From NCBI RefSeq assembly GCF_023078275.1, contig NC_062974.1, positions 23,055,119-23,119,118 on the forward strand: a stretch of 64,000 nt of DNA, written 5' to 3'. Position numbers and translations under genes: made by a program. Shown piece by piece: positions 1-13,017 of the stretch; positions within the stretch are counted from its first letter, which is position 1; each line of letters opens with the position of its first letter. This DNA comes from Leguminivora glycinivorella. Taxonomy: Eukaryota; Arthropoda; Insecta; Lepidoptera; Tortricidae. A model generated the notes under the pieces. The model ran no database searches, was not told the DNA's origin, and worked only from the letters and a program-made list of their open reading frames with translations.

Positions 1-2964
1 TTATCATTAAAGAAACACCACACCATGCATCGTGAGGGACAAAAAATGTTTTAATTAGACGTTCCATATAAATCTTTTCTTATAACTTTAACCCCTTTTG
101 TCTAATTCCGTTGTATACTTCATTTTAATTTAAACGAAGCCCAAATATAAGCTGCAAATGTATAGTTTATTTGCGTTAGTGTCGGGTCCTGTCGATCAGC
201 TGTCCGCTCGCGTTCCCAGTGATGCGTCCCGATATGACGGGAGATATTGCGTGTCCGCCGTACGTAACATAACGTCGGCCATTACGCAACTAGGTACTAG
301 TACACTTAACTGTATTCACATCTGGTGCACCGATGTACTCCGTTATATCACGAGGTATTGTGCTTTGAATAATTCTGATAAGTCACTTTGCAATTGCATA
401 ATGCGTTGCGTTTGCTACTGACTTACATGCCTATTGTCAAAATCTTTGTTGTTCTGGGATGCCCATTAGCGGTTACTACCCTGAAACAATTCGCGAAGCT
501 AATTGTCATTGTTTACACTGCTTTTGTTAGTAAATAAAAACTGTACACGTGGCAAGTAAGTACTTGCCTTCCTACTGACTCTTTTGACTTGTTGCCTATG
601 TAGAGGTTATCTAATTCACGCGTTGCGTAACATAAAGTCCTGTTCGATTAGCTTGTTGCATTTGTTGCAAGTGTTCAAACCTACAGTTCTATCGTAGGTA
701 ATTAAGTTGTTAACTTTTACTCTCCGATACAAGTTTTACATCACAATTAGTATTTGGCGGTATTCAATCATACAAGAAACGCGCGACGATTAGCTCTGGA
801 TCTCATCTGATTCTATTGATTGACGCGTTGCCTTGACGTTCCGCTATGCCACCCTACAAACCGCCCCTTCCACGCGAGGACCTCGGGAACAGGGACGCGC
901 GCATTGTCAGTGTGTACGCGACTATTGCGCAGAGAGGACGCTCCCCCAAAGCGTGCCCAAACAAACCCCGCGGAAGTGACTAAAAGTGATTTTCTGACCT
1001 AAAACGAACAGCAGGTGCGCTGGAGGACACGCTAAAATATCGACTGTAAGTAGAGCTCTACGCCCAACCGAAGGCCCTGCCGTACCTTTAACTAGGTCAT
1101 GCTTCCGCGTCCTCACACCAAAACGCTATTTATTTATGAATGGGTGGGTTGTTTTTCACAACAGCCAGGTACTTCATTTAGCAAAGAAATTCGGACAACC
1201 ATGTTTTAGGTATTTCTCGTAGTTGTGCGTTACGGTTGCGTAGGTACCACTACCACCCCATTGAAGCTGACGTCATTGTTCTAGTTATGCTTGGTCGTTG
1301 CAATGACCCAATTACTAACAGGTCAACTGAATGTTGCCAAACTTTTCTCAATACACTACTTCTTCTACGAATTCGGACAACCATTTTAAACAGACGAAAC
1401 TAAAAGTTTATACTTAGCACAAAATGGTTGGGTATCCTACCCCCGAACCCTTGCATTGCGTACCTGCTTACTTTATTGACGATAAAACGCCGAAAGCGAG
1501 GAGGGCTGCCTAGCTGAGGACATTGAACCCTAATCAAGCTGCGATATACACCATACACCGCGTGTGACAACTGAACCGTGCCACTGCTGTTCATATTTTT
1601 GTGGCTGTTTTATTCAAATTCTGAAATAATTATTCCCGTTCTGGTCAATTCTCTAGCCATAAATGTCTGTATACATTTCATTCTGATTATATCCCTTGTC
1701 CCTTGAAAAGGTGTCCCTTTATTGTATCTCTGTGAGTGCGAGTTACCTTTGCATGTGTAATTAAATTCATTAGCTAACAAAAGGTACACGAGATCAAATC
1801 TTCTTCTGATGTAATCGAAGCGAGGCTCTAGATTATCTAGGAAATTACTTGTAACACTTCCTCCTTACTTTTCACGATTGTGTTCGCGTCGGAAGCATTG
1901 ATTTGTGCGTTAGCCGATTGCGCTCAGATTATCTTTGATCTAATCTCATTCATCTTCTGATTCGATTGGAGAAAGTTCGTTAACTAAGGACTGAAACACT
2001 GCTCTGGCCGACAGCTACGACTCCGGAGCTAATTGAATTAATACTCTACATGATAACTTATGCAACTCTTATAATGGTTTTATCCTATTTGTTCTGTTAC
2101 GTCAACTCTACATTCGATTTGTTAAATGATATCACACTGTTAGTAAATTAAACCTTTAATGTTAATTGTAGCACACTTGCCTCATTAGGAGCAATACTAA
2201 AATTCTAATATCCCTTCAAGAAGTTTTTTCTTGCTTACTATAATTAGTTTTTTATTAGGTTTCCAATATCTTTTATTTAAAAACACAAGCATGATTGAAT
2301 TTTAACTGCCACCAATTTATATTCGCATCATAATAGTGTATGCAGCTGCCATCTTGTTCAAAAATAAAATGCGTCTCTAATATTGCACAGATGTCTACAC
2401 ACGCTCATTTAAAAACCAGCCCCAGCATGGTAAAAGGTCGCTTTCAAGTGTGAGGAGGATGCGATTTATGCCCACAAGCCAGATTGCGTTTCACACAACT
2501 TTTGACGATGAAAGTTGCTACTTGTACATGTACCGCGTTACGTTGAGCTTAAATAATCTTCCTGCGTTTATGATAATCTGCAACTTTGTGGTAAACAGCC
2601 TCAGCCGGACGATCTAGCGTATCACTCGCTCATCTAGAGCTTATTACATGACCGTTGGTTTTTGCTTGAAGCAACAAAAACAACACGTCGGTTTCCTCTG
2701 CATCTCTGATTATAGTGGTTGTATACTCAACCGGGCACACTTCCTGTACCGACTGTCGCTCGCCGCCGTCAGGTGGTGCTATTTCTGCCTCTCCGTGAAC
2801 CGACACGCCACACAATTCACGTTCAAAGTCGATTATTTTGAATACGGCATCGGAACCGCTCACGCATCAACAAACGTTCATTCAAGGATTTTGGACAATC
2901 TTATCTTTAAACTGCTCTTGTATATTTGCACAACTGATCTGAACTCCGTTACTGTACATCGAGA
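1..2964. other. Upstream non-coding stretch, no gene recognised
   Basis: No reading frame here resembles a known protein. A CpG-rich stretch at about 830-1050 contains an initiator-like TCAGT near 908 and a strong donor-like GTAAGT at 1046, so a non-coding 5' exon of bunched is possible, but nothing proves it. The rest is AT-rich and probably lies upstream of, or within an intron of, a longer bunched transcript. Confidence 0.4.
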
Positions 2965-3580
2965 ATAAACCTTTCAATTCAGATTTCTTATCGTATTGCA
3001 ATAAGCTAAACATCCAAATTATAAACAAATCAATTATTTTTGGAGTCGGTACCAGCTTGTGTATGGCAGCGTTCCCACTTATGCGTCGCGTGTCTCAGGG
3101 CGCGCAAAGGGCGTCCGCGCCACGCCACCTGAGTGTAATTCAAAAAGCGTCGCCTCAGTACATTTTGTATAGGAAGGACGTAAGGCGCGCCGCCAAGCGG
3201 CGCGGCGCGCGCCCCGCCGCCGCCACGCCACCTGGGGCGCGTCTTACGTCTTTCCTATACAAAATGTACTGAGGAGGCGTTTTTTGAATTACACTGAAGC
3301 GGCGTGGCGCGGACGCCCGTTGCGCGCCCCGAGACACGCGACGCTCTGGTGTGGCCGGTCACTAAGGTTGGGTGGGGCAAACAGGCAATAGCAAGGCGAC
3401 GAACAGGTCTGGTACCGACTACAAAAATAATTGATTTGTTTATAATTTGGATGTTTAGCTTATTGCAATACGATAAGAAATCTGAATTGAAAGGTTTATT
3501 ATTTTTGGCTTTTTAGTTTCTCCGTGTTTTGTAACGCGCTTATTTTTGAAGGCGGTTTTATTTTTTGTTAAAAAGTTTTA
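2965..3580. repeat. Long inverted-repeat (foldback) element with a second palindrome in its loop
   Basis: The left arm (about 2965-3056) and right arm (about 3410-3505) are near-perfect reverse complements. The right side continues to about 3580. A second copy at 47528-47887 has the same arms but only a short loop, so the GC-rich 3067-3348 segment is a later insertion into this copy. It has no coding capacity and is best described as a MITE or foldback element of unknown superfamily. Confidence 0.75.
3067..3348. mobile_element. GC-rich palindromic MITE, hAT-like, inserted in the loop of another repeat
   Basis: The two halves are almost perfect reverse complements over about 130 bp each, centred near 3207. 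The ends read CAG...CTG, as in hAT elements. The 8 bp flanking each side (GTGTATGG and GTGTGGCC) match at only five positions, so the target duplication is decayed or the superfamily call is wrong. The sister repeat at 47.5 kb lacks this segment, which directly shows it is an insertion. The symmetry makes both strands encode the same spurious peptide. Confidence 0.65.
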
Positions 3581-3902
3581 CTCTTCTCGTACCGAACCAG
3601 AACAATTGCGTGACCCCGTCCTAGTTCTTTGATATACCGCTTTGCGCAAACCTCATAAGTTTATAATTGAGTTATGTGGAGACTGGCAATATCGAGCTCA
3701 ACTCGCCGACCTTGAAAATTACTCGATCTCCAACCTAATGTCATGAACTTTTTTAACTTAATTAAATCGTTGAGCATATTCCTAATTTAATAAAACGTGC
3801 GTTTATCGCGTCTTTCAAGCGTGCCCAACGTCCCCACCTAAATATAAACGCGAAATTTATTCTGTGTCTCGCATACACCACCGGGCGCACTCTTCGGCCA
3901 CT

Positions 3903-3911
3903 TATAAAAAG
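3903..3911 (+). promoter_or_regulatory. bun: TATA box for the first bunched exon seen in the window
   Basis: TATAAAAAG lies about 140 bp upstream of the ATG at 4048, in a locally CpG-rich stretch. An initiator-like CAGT follows about 38 bp downstream, slightly farther than usual. Promoter use is inferred from position only. Confidence 0.4.
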
Positions 3912-4047
3912 CGGCGAGGTCATGTAGTCGGACGCGCGCCGACAGTGCGGACTCCGCACGCGCCCCGCAACGACGCCTCTATCGATGTCGATGCTTCGCT
4001 TTATTTATCACTATCAGCACGTGCTGCAGTGACGTACCGATGTGTCG

Positions 4048-4325
4048 ATGCAACTACTGAGCCAATGGCTCTTGGCAAGTCGGCGATTGATTGAAGGTTT
4101 GAATACCTACACAAGTGTGCGTGCCGCGGTGTTGTATAGTCGTGTCCGTATGGTGCAACAACTTATGGCCGATTTGAAGGTGCTCATCGGCAAACGAGCG
4201 CCGGCCGGTGCGCTGCCGCCGCCGGCGCCGCCGCCCCCGCCCTCGCCCTCGCCGCACTCGCACCACTACACCCGCCGAGACCTCAAAGCCAATCTTCACC
4301 GGCATATGAGTATAGTGCTTGACAG
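4048..4325 (+). CDS. bun: bunched (TSC22 domain protein), alternative 5' coding exon A
   Basis: This exon has an open frame of 92 codons plus two bases, ending at a GTGAGC donor in phase 2. That is the phase required by the common exon at 16213, and the junction codon becomes Ser. The ATG at 4048 is the first in frame; a second, at 4150 (MVQQLMADL...), could also serve. The product has a short hydrophobic and basic start and then a Pro/Ala-rich run at about residues 50-70. A TATA box lies 140 bp upstream. No known domain is visible here; the domain follows after splicing. It could instead be an internal exon of a longer isoform starting left of the window. The start is uncertain, the splice phase is firm. 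Confidence 0.6.
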
Positions 4326-4329
4326 GTGA

Positions 4330-6650
4330 GCCCCTATTACGACACATCTAAGCCCGCCGTAGCGTTTTGCCCAGCCCTTCCAATTACTCAAACTGTTGCG
4401 AGTATTCATTCTGCGAAATTCGTGCAGTGCGCGCCTCATTTTGCCAACTGACATGCCTAATTAGTTAAAATCCTATTTAACAACTGTAATTAATTAAATT
4501 ACACATTAGGTTCAGTCATAATATTCAGTCACGCATGTAACGAGTATTTCGTGATGTCCCTGCGTCCATATGTTATAGAAAACCAAAATAGCTTGACGGT
4601 AAATTACGATTACCGGCCAGCCGCCTGTAATTGGTCAGCAATCTTGTTTGCATTGCTATTTGATTGATGACCGATGTGACAGATATACGGTCAATAAGGT
4701 TCAACAATTGACAATATACCTATATTACCTATTATGCAACATTTATTTTCAAACATAATATATTAGTTACAAGAAACTAGAGAAAACACGTTGTTCGAAT
4801 AGTTATCAAAGACTTGAAGCTGACGGAATCTACTAATGTAATGCAAATGTGTTTCGATAAACTCCATTTCCATGTGTACTGTGTCCAACTCATCGGGGTT
4901 GTTGTCCAACAAACGACGCAATCCTTGGGCGTCCGCTAGTTTGTGTACGTTTTAATGAAAAATAGTATGAGCGCTGCTGACTGATGGTAATTAGATTATG
5001 CTCTGGAGATTGGTGTTACCATATTAAAGTTTTAAGATAAAAGTACTTGTGAGAAACATCAAATGCAAATAACATATTGCATACTTACATTTGTTACAGC
5101 ATTTGAATGAGAACATCGAATGCTGCCGCCTTACTTTCACAAAGTTGTAACAATCGCGCCAAGGTCACCTCGCTTGCTCGTTTAATGACAAATTATAAAA
5201 CAGCTACTCTTGGACCATTTCATAAGTTAACACTTACTTCACTGCTTTAAGCAGCAGTAACTCTCGACGTTACCTCAGCGCGAGTTGAGTGAGAAATGTA
5301 TCTACAATTCTACAGAACGTTTAACATTAATATTCACATCTCCTGGATAATTTCCTTTATCCAGCTTCAGTTTTGCTAAAAGTGCTAATTCAATAGTGTT
5401 AATGTTAATGCTAAAGCGTACATTATAATTAGTGAACTGGAGTGTGCGTTGTTTTTATTTCCTCTATTGGGCTCCAAACATTTCTTACTCATCAATCACT
5501 TCGGTATGTTGTAATGTTAGGTTGTTTACATTACATACACCGCCCGTTAATTTGTCGAATTATACTGTCAAGAAACGATCGATGGGACGCCAATATTTAG
5601 CTATTTACGATGCTTGATAAATGTTGAAATGTGTCCGACAAGACATTTGGCAGACGTTCTGCGATCAACCGATTGCCGATTTTGGCTGATCTTAAATTTG
5701 ATAGATTGACTTATCGGGGATGTTGTTCAATACGACATTCAGTCGCGACAAACAGACCTGCCATGTCGTGTCAAGGGAATTATTTCCTGCCATCAGGCAT
5801 CACTTAGTTATTAGCGACCAGTGCACATTTGAGGAACTAAAGTAAACAGTTGTGAATTATGTTTATAATAATAGGAGCATGGTGAACGTGTGAAATCTTG
5901 CCTTGATGAAAATGAGAAATGAGTGGTTCAGACGCGCTTTTGTGATAAATGCGTTGACACTAGACGCGAATTTATAAATTATGACTAAGAAGGTGGTCGC
6001 AGGTGTCCAGAAATAACAGTAATTCCAAACGGCCTTGCTCCGAATGTGTTGGTCTAAAATCCGCAAAACAAATGCTGAAATTCGTCCGCTTGCGCAAGAT
6101 GGACCGAACCGGAGTAGCTATTTGCGAGACCAATACCACAGTTTTGTTTTGTTCGCAGTTAAAAGCGTCGAAAGAAATAATGGTATACACCCATCGGTTA
6201 TTTATTACGTCGTGTTATCGACCAAAATATAGGAAAAATACGAACCACCGATTATTTATAAGCCACCTGGATCTGTTCCAGCGGAATGCAGGAATGGCAC
6301 CTCGCGTCGTACGGCCTCGTCACACTGACACTCGTAGGGCGGGGTGGAGTAGGTATTATTCACCGCAAACATCGATATCTTCTCCGACGTTCGGATTACG
6401 GCCAGCGGGGTGCTAGCCACACGCAGTCGCTTGCTCTGAGTCGCCCGCGCACAGCCGCCTCGAGGCCGTTGCGAAGCCCTGCTACGTCGTCTAGGTCAAT
6501 ACACTTATTTGCGTGTACTTCACCTACACCATTATCGCGTTCCTATTATCGCTTTAAGCCTATTTCGGTCGCGTATCGATCGATTCCGTATCCGAGCCGA
6601 ACGCTGTTACTATTTCTTAGTACGGCGAGAGTCGTCGCACGCGTATCGTT
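4330..6650. other. bunched intron, no gene recognised
   Basis: AT-rich intronic sequence. The stretch 6290-6650 becomes CpG-rich and is the probable 5' UTR or promoter of the exon starting at 6657. The overlapping frames in it are not conserved-looking and resemble no family. Confidence 0.5.
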
Positions 6651-6656
6651 CGTTGG

Positions 6657-7030
6657 ATGACATCAGTTAATTCACCACGTCCGCTGGAAGCCAGATGCGC
6701 TCAGTGTCCGCGGCGAGGTCGACTCAGACGCACGAAGACTTCAATGGAGGACGGCAAGTGCCCAACATGCGAGGCCCTGGGCCGGCGGAGCCTCTCCAGC
6801 AAGCTCCTGCAGGTGGCCACTGCGCAGGCGCACCTGCGGACGTGCTCGAGCGCCGCAACCACTCCCGAACAAGTACACGACTCGGACCTGGCATCTCGCG
6901 CTCTCGCCGCGAAACGACGCAAGTCCATTGCCGGCCTTAAGTTAAGCCTACCCTCCGAGATCCCACCAAAACCGACTGTCACCGAACCGCCTCGAGCAGT
7001 GTTCGGACGCAGAAACACTTGGTGCTCCGT
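6657..7030 (+). CDS. bun: bunched, alternative 5' coding exon B with four-cysteine motif
   Basis: An ATG at 6657 opens 124 codons plus two bases, up to a strong GTAAGT donor in phase 2. The junction gives Val followed by the ASGTSAVAIDNK segment of the TSC box. Cysteines 14 and 17 and cysteines 35 and 38 form CX2C-X17-CX2C, which could bind zinc. The remainder is basic and Ser/Pro-rich, with a KRRKS stretch near residue 90 that could act as a nuclear signal. An in-frame ATG at 6744 (MEDGK) could give a shorter form with only the second pair of cysteines. TSC22 proteins are leucine-zipper regulators of growth and differentiation; this head is not a standard domain of that family as I know it. 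Confidence 0.65.
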
Positions 7031-10000
7031 GTAAGTCTTCGATCATTTGCATCAATTTTCAAAATCCTTTAATTTTATATCTCATAGTTACGATCATTGC
7101 TTCGATTATTTTATGAAATAATATATTTATACACCTGTTATCATATTTGTTCCTTTCTATTATCTTACACATGTCATATCTTGCCTGCCACTATCAACTC
7201 TTGACAATATAGATTACGTGATTGTTTCTGATTCTTTGCACGGGTTATGCTTATTATCACTTAATAATGAACGTGAACAGAACAAGTACTCAGAAAATCC
7301 CAAAAGCGTTTCCTACTTAATTACAAATTAGGTACTCGACTAAACCTTTAATGTGATCATCGACCTCGTGTTTAGAAAAGTATGTATACTCGTACAAGTA
7401 CATGGGCACCTGAGCGAACTAAGCAAGCTCGAAGGTCTTACCCTTCGCTGACTATCTCGCCGGCTGATCGATAAGCCTTGGACACGTCGACAATATCGAC
7501 ATACCACATGGCTGACATTAAAAATGCATTTCCACTCTTCTCACTCACGTAACAAAGCACTTGTGTAATCCAATCGATCTGCTGTAAAACCTTGATAATA
7601 ATAACATTTATGATGTGTAATCAAGATTGTTGCATCTACTTCGTTACTTTAATAGATATAGACGTCCTTATATGATCAACTGATCATCAAAACTAACTAC
7701 AATAATAAGTTAATAATATATTTGCTATCAAGCAAGACTTGAGGCTTCTTTTTTTGTATACATTTTGAAGCGGATAATTTTATAATCCAAATTAATGGGT
7801 CAGATACGAAAGCTAGGCCACCTGTGAAATCATGTAGAATATAAATTTCTGCAAATGTTATACATACATAATACTAATATAAGTTAGCATTTCATATTCT
7901 GCGTTTGATATTTTTTATTTAAGTTACAATATTGACAAGTTTGGGAGCTTCCGGCAAATCATAGTGTTTTTTTTTTTTGCAAATATGGTAAAACCTCTTG
8001 GGGATCATCCATTAATTACGTCACACATTAAGGGGGAGGGAGGGGGTCGACGAAGTGTGACAATGTGTGACAAGGGGAAGGGAGGTGTCCTAAATTTCGT
8101 GACGTCACATTTCAAAATCTATCATAATCTAAGGGTTAAAACACGAACTTTAAACTGTTACTTTATGAAAACCTCATAAACATATACAAATACAGGATGT
8201 TCGGTAACCGGATGAAAAGCCATTCGTTTTATACATATTTGTCATTCGTTTTTGAAGTACCTATCAAGAGAGCCTTATCTGCTGGTGTGGTGAAGAATAA
8301 TTTAAGTACATAAATGGAAATAAGATTGATTTCAAACCGCTGTTTTCATTCAATAATTTCTACGTGTAAATTTGCAAAATATGTGACGTCACACTAGGGA
8401 GGGGGGAGTCTAACAAATGTGACTAGCTGTGACAAGGAGGGGGGAGGGGTCAAAAATCATGTTTTTAGTGTGACGTAATTTATGGATGATCCCTTGCATC
8501 AAAATTTAAATTCCGTTAAATACCCAATAAGACCGTCCTTTAATTCGAAACTGGCGGAAATCTCAATTGATGTTACTTAGACACTAATAACGCAATGATC
8601 CCTTGCAGGAACTTGTCACTTAAGATCATTACATTTTTGTGTGTGGTGTAATTTTCGTGATATCTATTTCAAGTATTGCCTACATCAGTATTTGCCATTT
8701 ACTTATCCTCATTTAGTTTGAATTGTCGAGTCTCTAATTGTTTATATGTGACATTCCTAACTCAAACACTGTTGTGAGACAAATTATTGATACCATTGAA
8801 TACTACTAAACCATAGATGTGCATTCTCTGGCACACTTACATAATGAATGAATCTTGGCCGGTACGCCCGTAGCACTACAAAGAGCGTATCTTTATTCGC
8901 AGTGCGTTTTGGCCAGTTGTTGCCATAATAGCGATACTACTGTGTTCACACCACAGTTAGATAATCATTAGTGTTTAATAACATTAGATACGCATTTAAT
9001 TCTGTTCCGCTTGTATAATTGCGGTGTACACACAAACATCTAGTGCAGTGCAGTATCAGAATTTGTTGTTGAATTATTTGATTTCGCACGACGAACAATA
9101 CAAACCACAATTTATAGTTTTATGCAGTACCACAAGAATAACAATTATTATGCTTACATTCTGCCAAAGGTGACTAGGACTATAGCTAGAGTGAATCAGC
9201 AAGATGAAAATATACGTGATGGTTCCACCGACGTCTTCGTGACAATACACAAATATATGGCTTTACGATGGAGACTTTAACGGCAGTGAAGCGTGGCTTG
9301 AACGGTTATTCGTGACATAAAATCGCAGCTTCTACCATTGTACGTGGTTCTAAAGCGGTCGTATAGGCTTCAAAAAACAATAGCGACATCAATAATGATA
9401 GAAGGCGCTGAAAAGTAATTGCTGGCAATTGACACACTTAAACCTTTTGTGTATGGAGGAATCGTACAAGTAATTTGTCATTACCTCGTCTTATAATATC
9501 ATCGTCATTGTTGGAGCAAAAATATATAATCATTCTGCGATCAGCATTTATATGTACGGTACGTTGTTTACTAGAACTAATCCACTTTCTTAAAATCTCA
9601 AAAAAAGATAGAACCTTATAAACTCACACTTCATGAGATTTCGAAGTAAGTACCTATAATGTAGAAGTAGGAAAATGTTATCATATAAAACGAGAAACAT
9701 AAGTATCAGAAATTTACTTTATGACCAATTTTATAATTAAATAGTAAACCAAAAAAAAATTAGAATCGAGGTAGAAAATATAAGTAGGTAGGTAACTAGG
9801 TATTTAATTGCCTATACTTCTAAATTCTAGGCAATTGAATGGCAGAAAACAATGCAAACTCGTTTTTCTATTTATAATGTTTATAAAGTTATAGCGCATT
9901 TTCTGCGCATAACAATTTAATAGTCCAGCTTACGACTGCCAAGGTTAAATGAATAAATTCATTCTCACTTGTGGTGTGGCATAAACAATGTTTGATTAAC

Positions 10001-11578
10001 CCACGTTACATTAATGATCATCTGTATCGTATATCTCTACTATACAATGTGCTATGACAACATCGCCATTGCCAACCACGTGCGCTTGTATCTCAACAAT
10101 GTACAATCCGCTAGCAAATAATCACCTCGTTAATGTTACCATCTGGATCTTTATGTCTTTAACGCAATGATTATGATATAATACGAATTTCAAAACCCAA
10201 AAAACAAGTACACATGTCAACACGCTTACAAAACACTCGAGTTCTAAAGCTTGATTCTGTTTAGACAGCAGTGCTATGATTTGAAACGGCGCCAACAGTA
10301 CAACCAATTTGATTCTTAGCCCACAGAACCTTTTCACAGTAAACGTCGAAGTGACTTCTATGACAAATGCAGCATGGTGTCAATAAAACAGGGTTCTAGA
10401 GTGGCCTAGGATTCAAATTGATTATCCGTACATTGTACAATTTGTACAAGACCGTCACTGGCCTGGCCTTATGCAAATAGATAGCTGCGAATTATGTTGT
10501 CAATTTGCTATTGTGCCTGCAGACATTGTTAAGCAACTGATAAGCAGTTGGATGCTTATTTGGATTTCTATCTAGTAATTACTGGCTTTGATAGAATCGT
10601 GATTGTGACAGAAGTACCTAGCAACTAGCAACTCTCGAATATACAATGTCGAATCTAGATAACATCGCTCTTACTGAGTTAATACAATCAATACACAACA
10701 ACATAGTATATTTTTCCTTTTTGTTATGACTGATATTAGCTATTGTTTTTGTTAGTGATATTTTTGTCTTGCAATTTTTTATTTCCTGCATAGAGTTTGT
10801 TGGTATAGTACAGCATAGACAATACGCGGAAGTCTGTAGGCTCAATTGTTTGATAGCACTTGTTTTATGTCTAGTCTAGACGGATTGTAGAGAGTACTTG
10901 TTAATCTCCACATATTTATTTATACCTATGTTAATATGTTTCTACATTTCTACAAATTTTTAGTGGAACTCAAAAATTCATCAGTATCATATTCCTTATT
11001 TGAAAAGTTTATTCTTCTTCATTTTCCATCAATATTACTTATATTAATATAGACTTAATTATTTGTTGTAACAGTTTCTACCACATCAATGTCAATAAAT
11101 GTAGAGTTAACTAAACCTGTTACTTTATTATAAAAATAGACTTGAGGTAACATTGCAAAAAGCCACCTCGTAAATCTGGTCAACCTTGAACTTAACGATC
11201 GCATAATTCAAATTAAGCTATCCAGTGTGGCCTGAAGTGAGGTTCGCGGCTGTTGCAGATTTATACTTGCTTAAAATTAAAGTCCGGCGGGTGTGTCTCA
11301 ACTCAAAGCGTTGCCTAGGTGTTTGGAAGCGCCATCGTAGCCCGTAGTAGGCAGAGCCGTGCGCGCGCCACTTGCTCGGCCCCCCTCGCCGCCCCACCAC
11401 ACCTCCCGGCCCAGTCCGCCGCAACGCGTCGATCCGGTCGCCCGCGCGCTGAACAAACCGTTCTAAAAACGTTACCTTTACACTCGTACACGCTCCGCAA
11501 ACAACCAAAACGGCACCCTCGAGCCCTTCCACAGGGACTCGCAAGTCCCGTCACGTGATCCTTGGCAAATCAGAAGCC
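7031..11578. other. bunched intron and 5' flank of exon C
   Basis: No gene was recognised. The stretch contains one large MITE (8001-8493). From 11230 to 11578 it is GC-rich with a CACGTG E-box at 11553; this is likely the promoter or 5' UTR of the exon at 11579. Confidence 0.5.
8001..8493. mobile_element. 493-bp MITE with GGGATCATCCAT termini
   Basis: The left end starts GGGATCATCCATTAATTACG and the right end is its reverse complement with one mismatch in the first 20 bases, continuing into GTCACAC. The trinucleotide TTG flanks both ends as a likely target duplication. Just inside each end are matching G-run blocks with TGTGACAA motifs in opposite orientation, so the inverted repeat is effectively about 100 bp. 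The element is non-coding and the superfamily is not assigned. Confidence 0.75.
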
Positions 11579-11679
11579 ATGCAGACTAAACTTATAAGTG
11601 CAAGCTACTCGTCCATCATGAACAAGCAAGATCTGCTCAGAGAAGTGGTCGTCAAGTACATCGACTACTTTTACCCTGT
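11579..11679 (+). CDS. bun: bunched, alternative 5' coding exon C (short isoform)
   Basis: The ATG at 11579 opens 33 codons plus two bases, and the exon ends at a GTAAGT donor in phase 2. Spliced to 16213 it gives Val-Ala-Ser-Gly-Thr and continues into the TSC box, yielding a protein of about 121 residues, the size of short TSC22/GILZ-type isoforms. The head is a compact segment ending VVKYIDYFYPV. An in-frame ATG at 11618 (MNKQDLL) is an alternative start. A CpG-rich flank lies immediately upstream. Short isoforms of this family compete or dimerise with long ones; that role is family knowledge, not visible here. Confidence 0.75.
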
Positions 11680-13017
11680 GTAAGTACTTTAACCTTTAGC
11701 GAGTCGCCGACACCTCCGCAGTCCCACGGAGTCGTGACGCATTGCAGCCTTTTCGTCAAGTTGTCAATGGGACAGTGTCGAATGTTACACGGCCCTGCGT
11801 TCGCGAAGGTTCTCACCGTGCACGGCTAATTACGGTGCCGGTAAATCGGTGAAGGTTCCCTGGCAACGTGGCCGTTGCAACCAGACAAGCGGTTGCCATT
11901 GGCTGACGTCAGCGCCGCCTATTGAACCTAGGCGTCTCTATAGTCTCAGTGCTCTATTGATCCGTTGCACTAAACAACACCGGCTAAAACGAGAAACAAT
12001 ACCCCTGACATGTGTTCTGCAGCCAAAATCTACTGAAATCACTTGCAGGATGCGCAAATGACTAATAGAATTCTATATTTGAACAGTTTTGACCTTTCTT
12101 GATAAATGCATAATAGCATTTTATGTTTTTAATATTTTTCTGTCACGTATATTAAATTATCTTATTTTAATATTCTGTTATATTAAAGTTGTAATAGAAT
12201 AGACATGTTTCTGAAATCGGTGGGCACCATCGCGTGACCGTTTCGCGTGACAAGTACCATAAGCCACCGAGTGTGCTGTCCCGTAGTGTCCCATTAATGT
12301 CCTTTGTGACCGATTCGTTTGATTGTTCACGTCCCACCGCCGCACTGGTAGCGATTGCCACGTGAAGCCGCCTTATTCGGCTTGTTGTTTCACGTGACCA
12401 GATTTTATAGCTCAATCCTCTAACGCATTAGCCCTGTTTTCGCTTTAAAAATCGATAATGCAATGAGCTGTTACCAGACAATTATGTTACCGAAACTCGT
12501 TACCAACCACTAGAGCAGACATTTCGATAATTTAATTCCAAACGAATGCAATGATATGCATCAAAGTAGGTACCTAAATAAGAGGACATTACAAATATAT
12601 GTGCAAGTAAGATGTAATGATCTAAACATTCTGAACGGAGGCACAGGCGGTGGCGCCAGTTATGTCGAAACAAGTCGACACCGTCGATTTCCCTTCGACG
12701 ACCTTGCGCTCGCCGCTCGCTACCCGATAATACAACAATACTCATGCACTGCCTCTCGATAACGCGCTGATAATTTGTTACTAAGCTATTTGATCGCACT
12801 TCGCGCCTGTGTGACAGCGGACACTCAGTGATCCCGACCAGCAATTGAATCGTTTGCCACAAACGCTTAACGGCTATTATAACTTAATAAAACGTCGTCG
12901 GCTATGTTGATGTATTCGCAATTCGATGCAACTGAGCCAGCCATAAGACCCAATCTATTAATAGAGACAAGTACAAGGATTGTCCAGTTGAACGCATCTG
13001 ATCATAACTAACCTAAC

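Noticed and set aside
3057..3337. Overlapping open frames on both strands encoding nearly the same Arg/Ala-rich peptide
   Set aside because: They arise because the DNA is a palindrome (3067-3348); not a gene.
6003..6660. Frames of 124-137 codons upstream of bunched exon B
   Set aside because: They lie in a CpG-rich probable promoter/5' UTR, overlap in different frames and have no domain.
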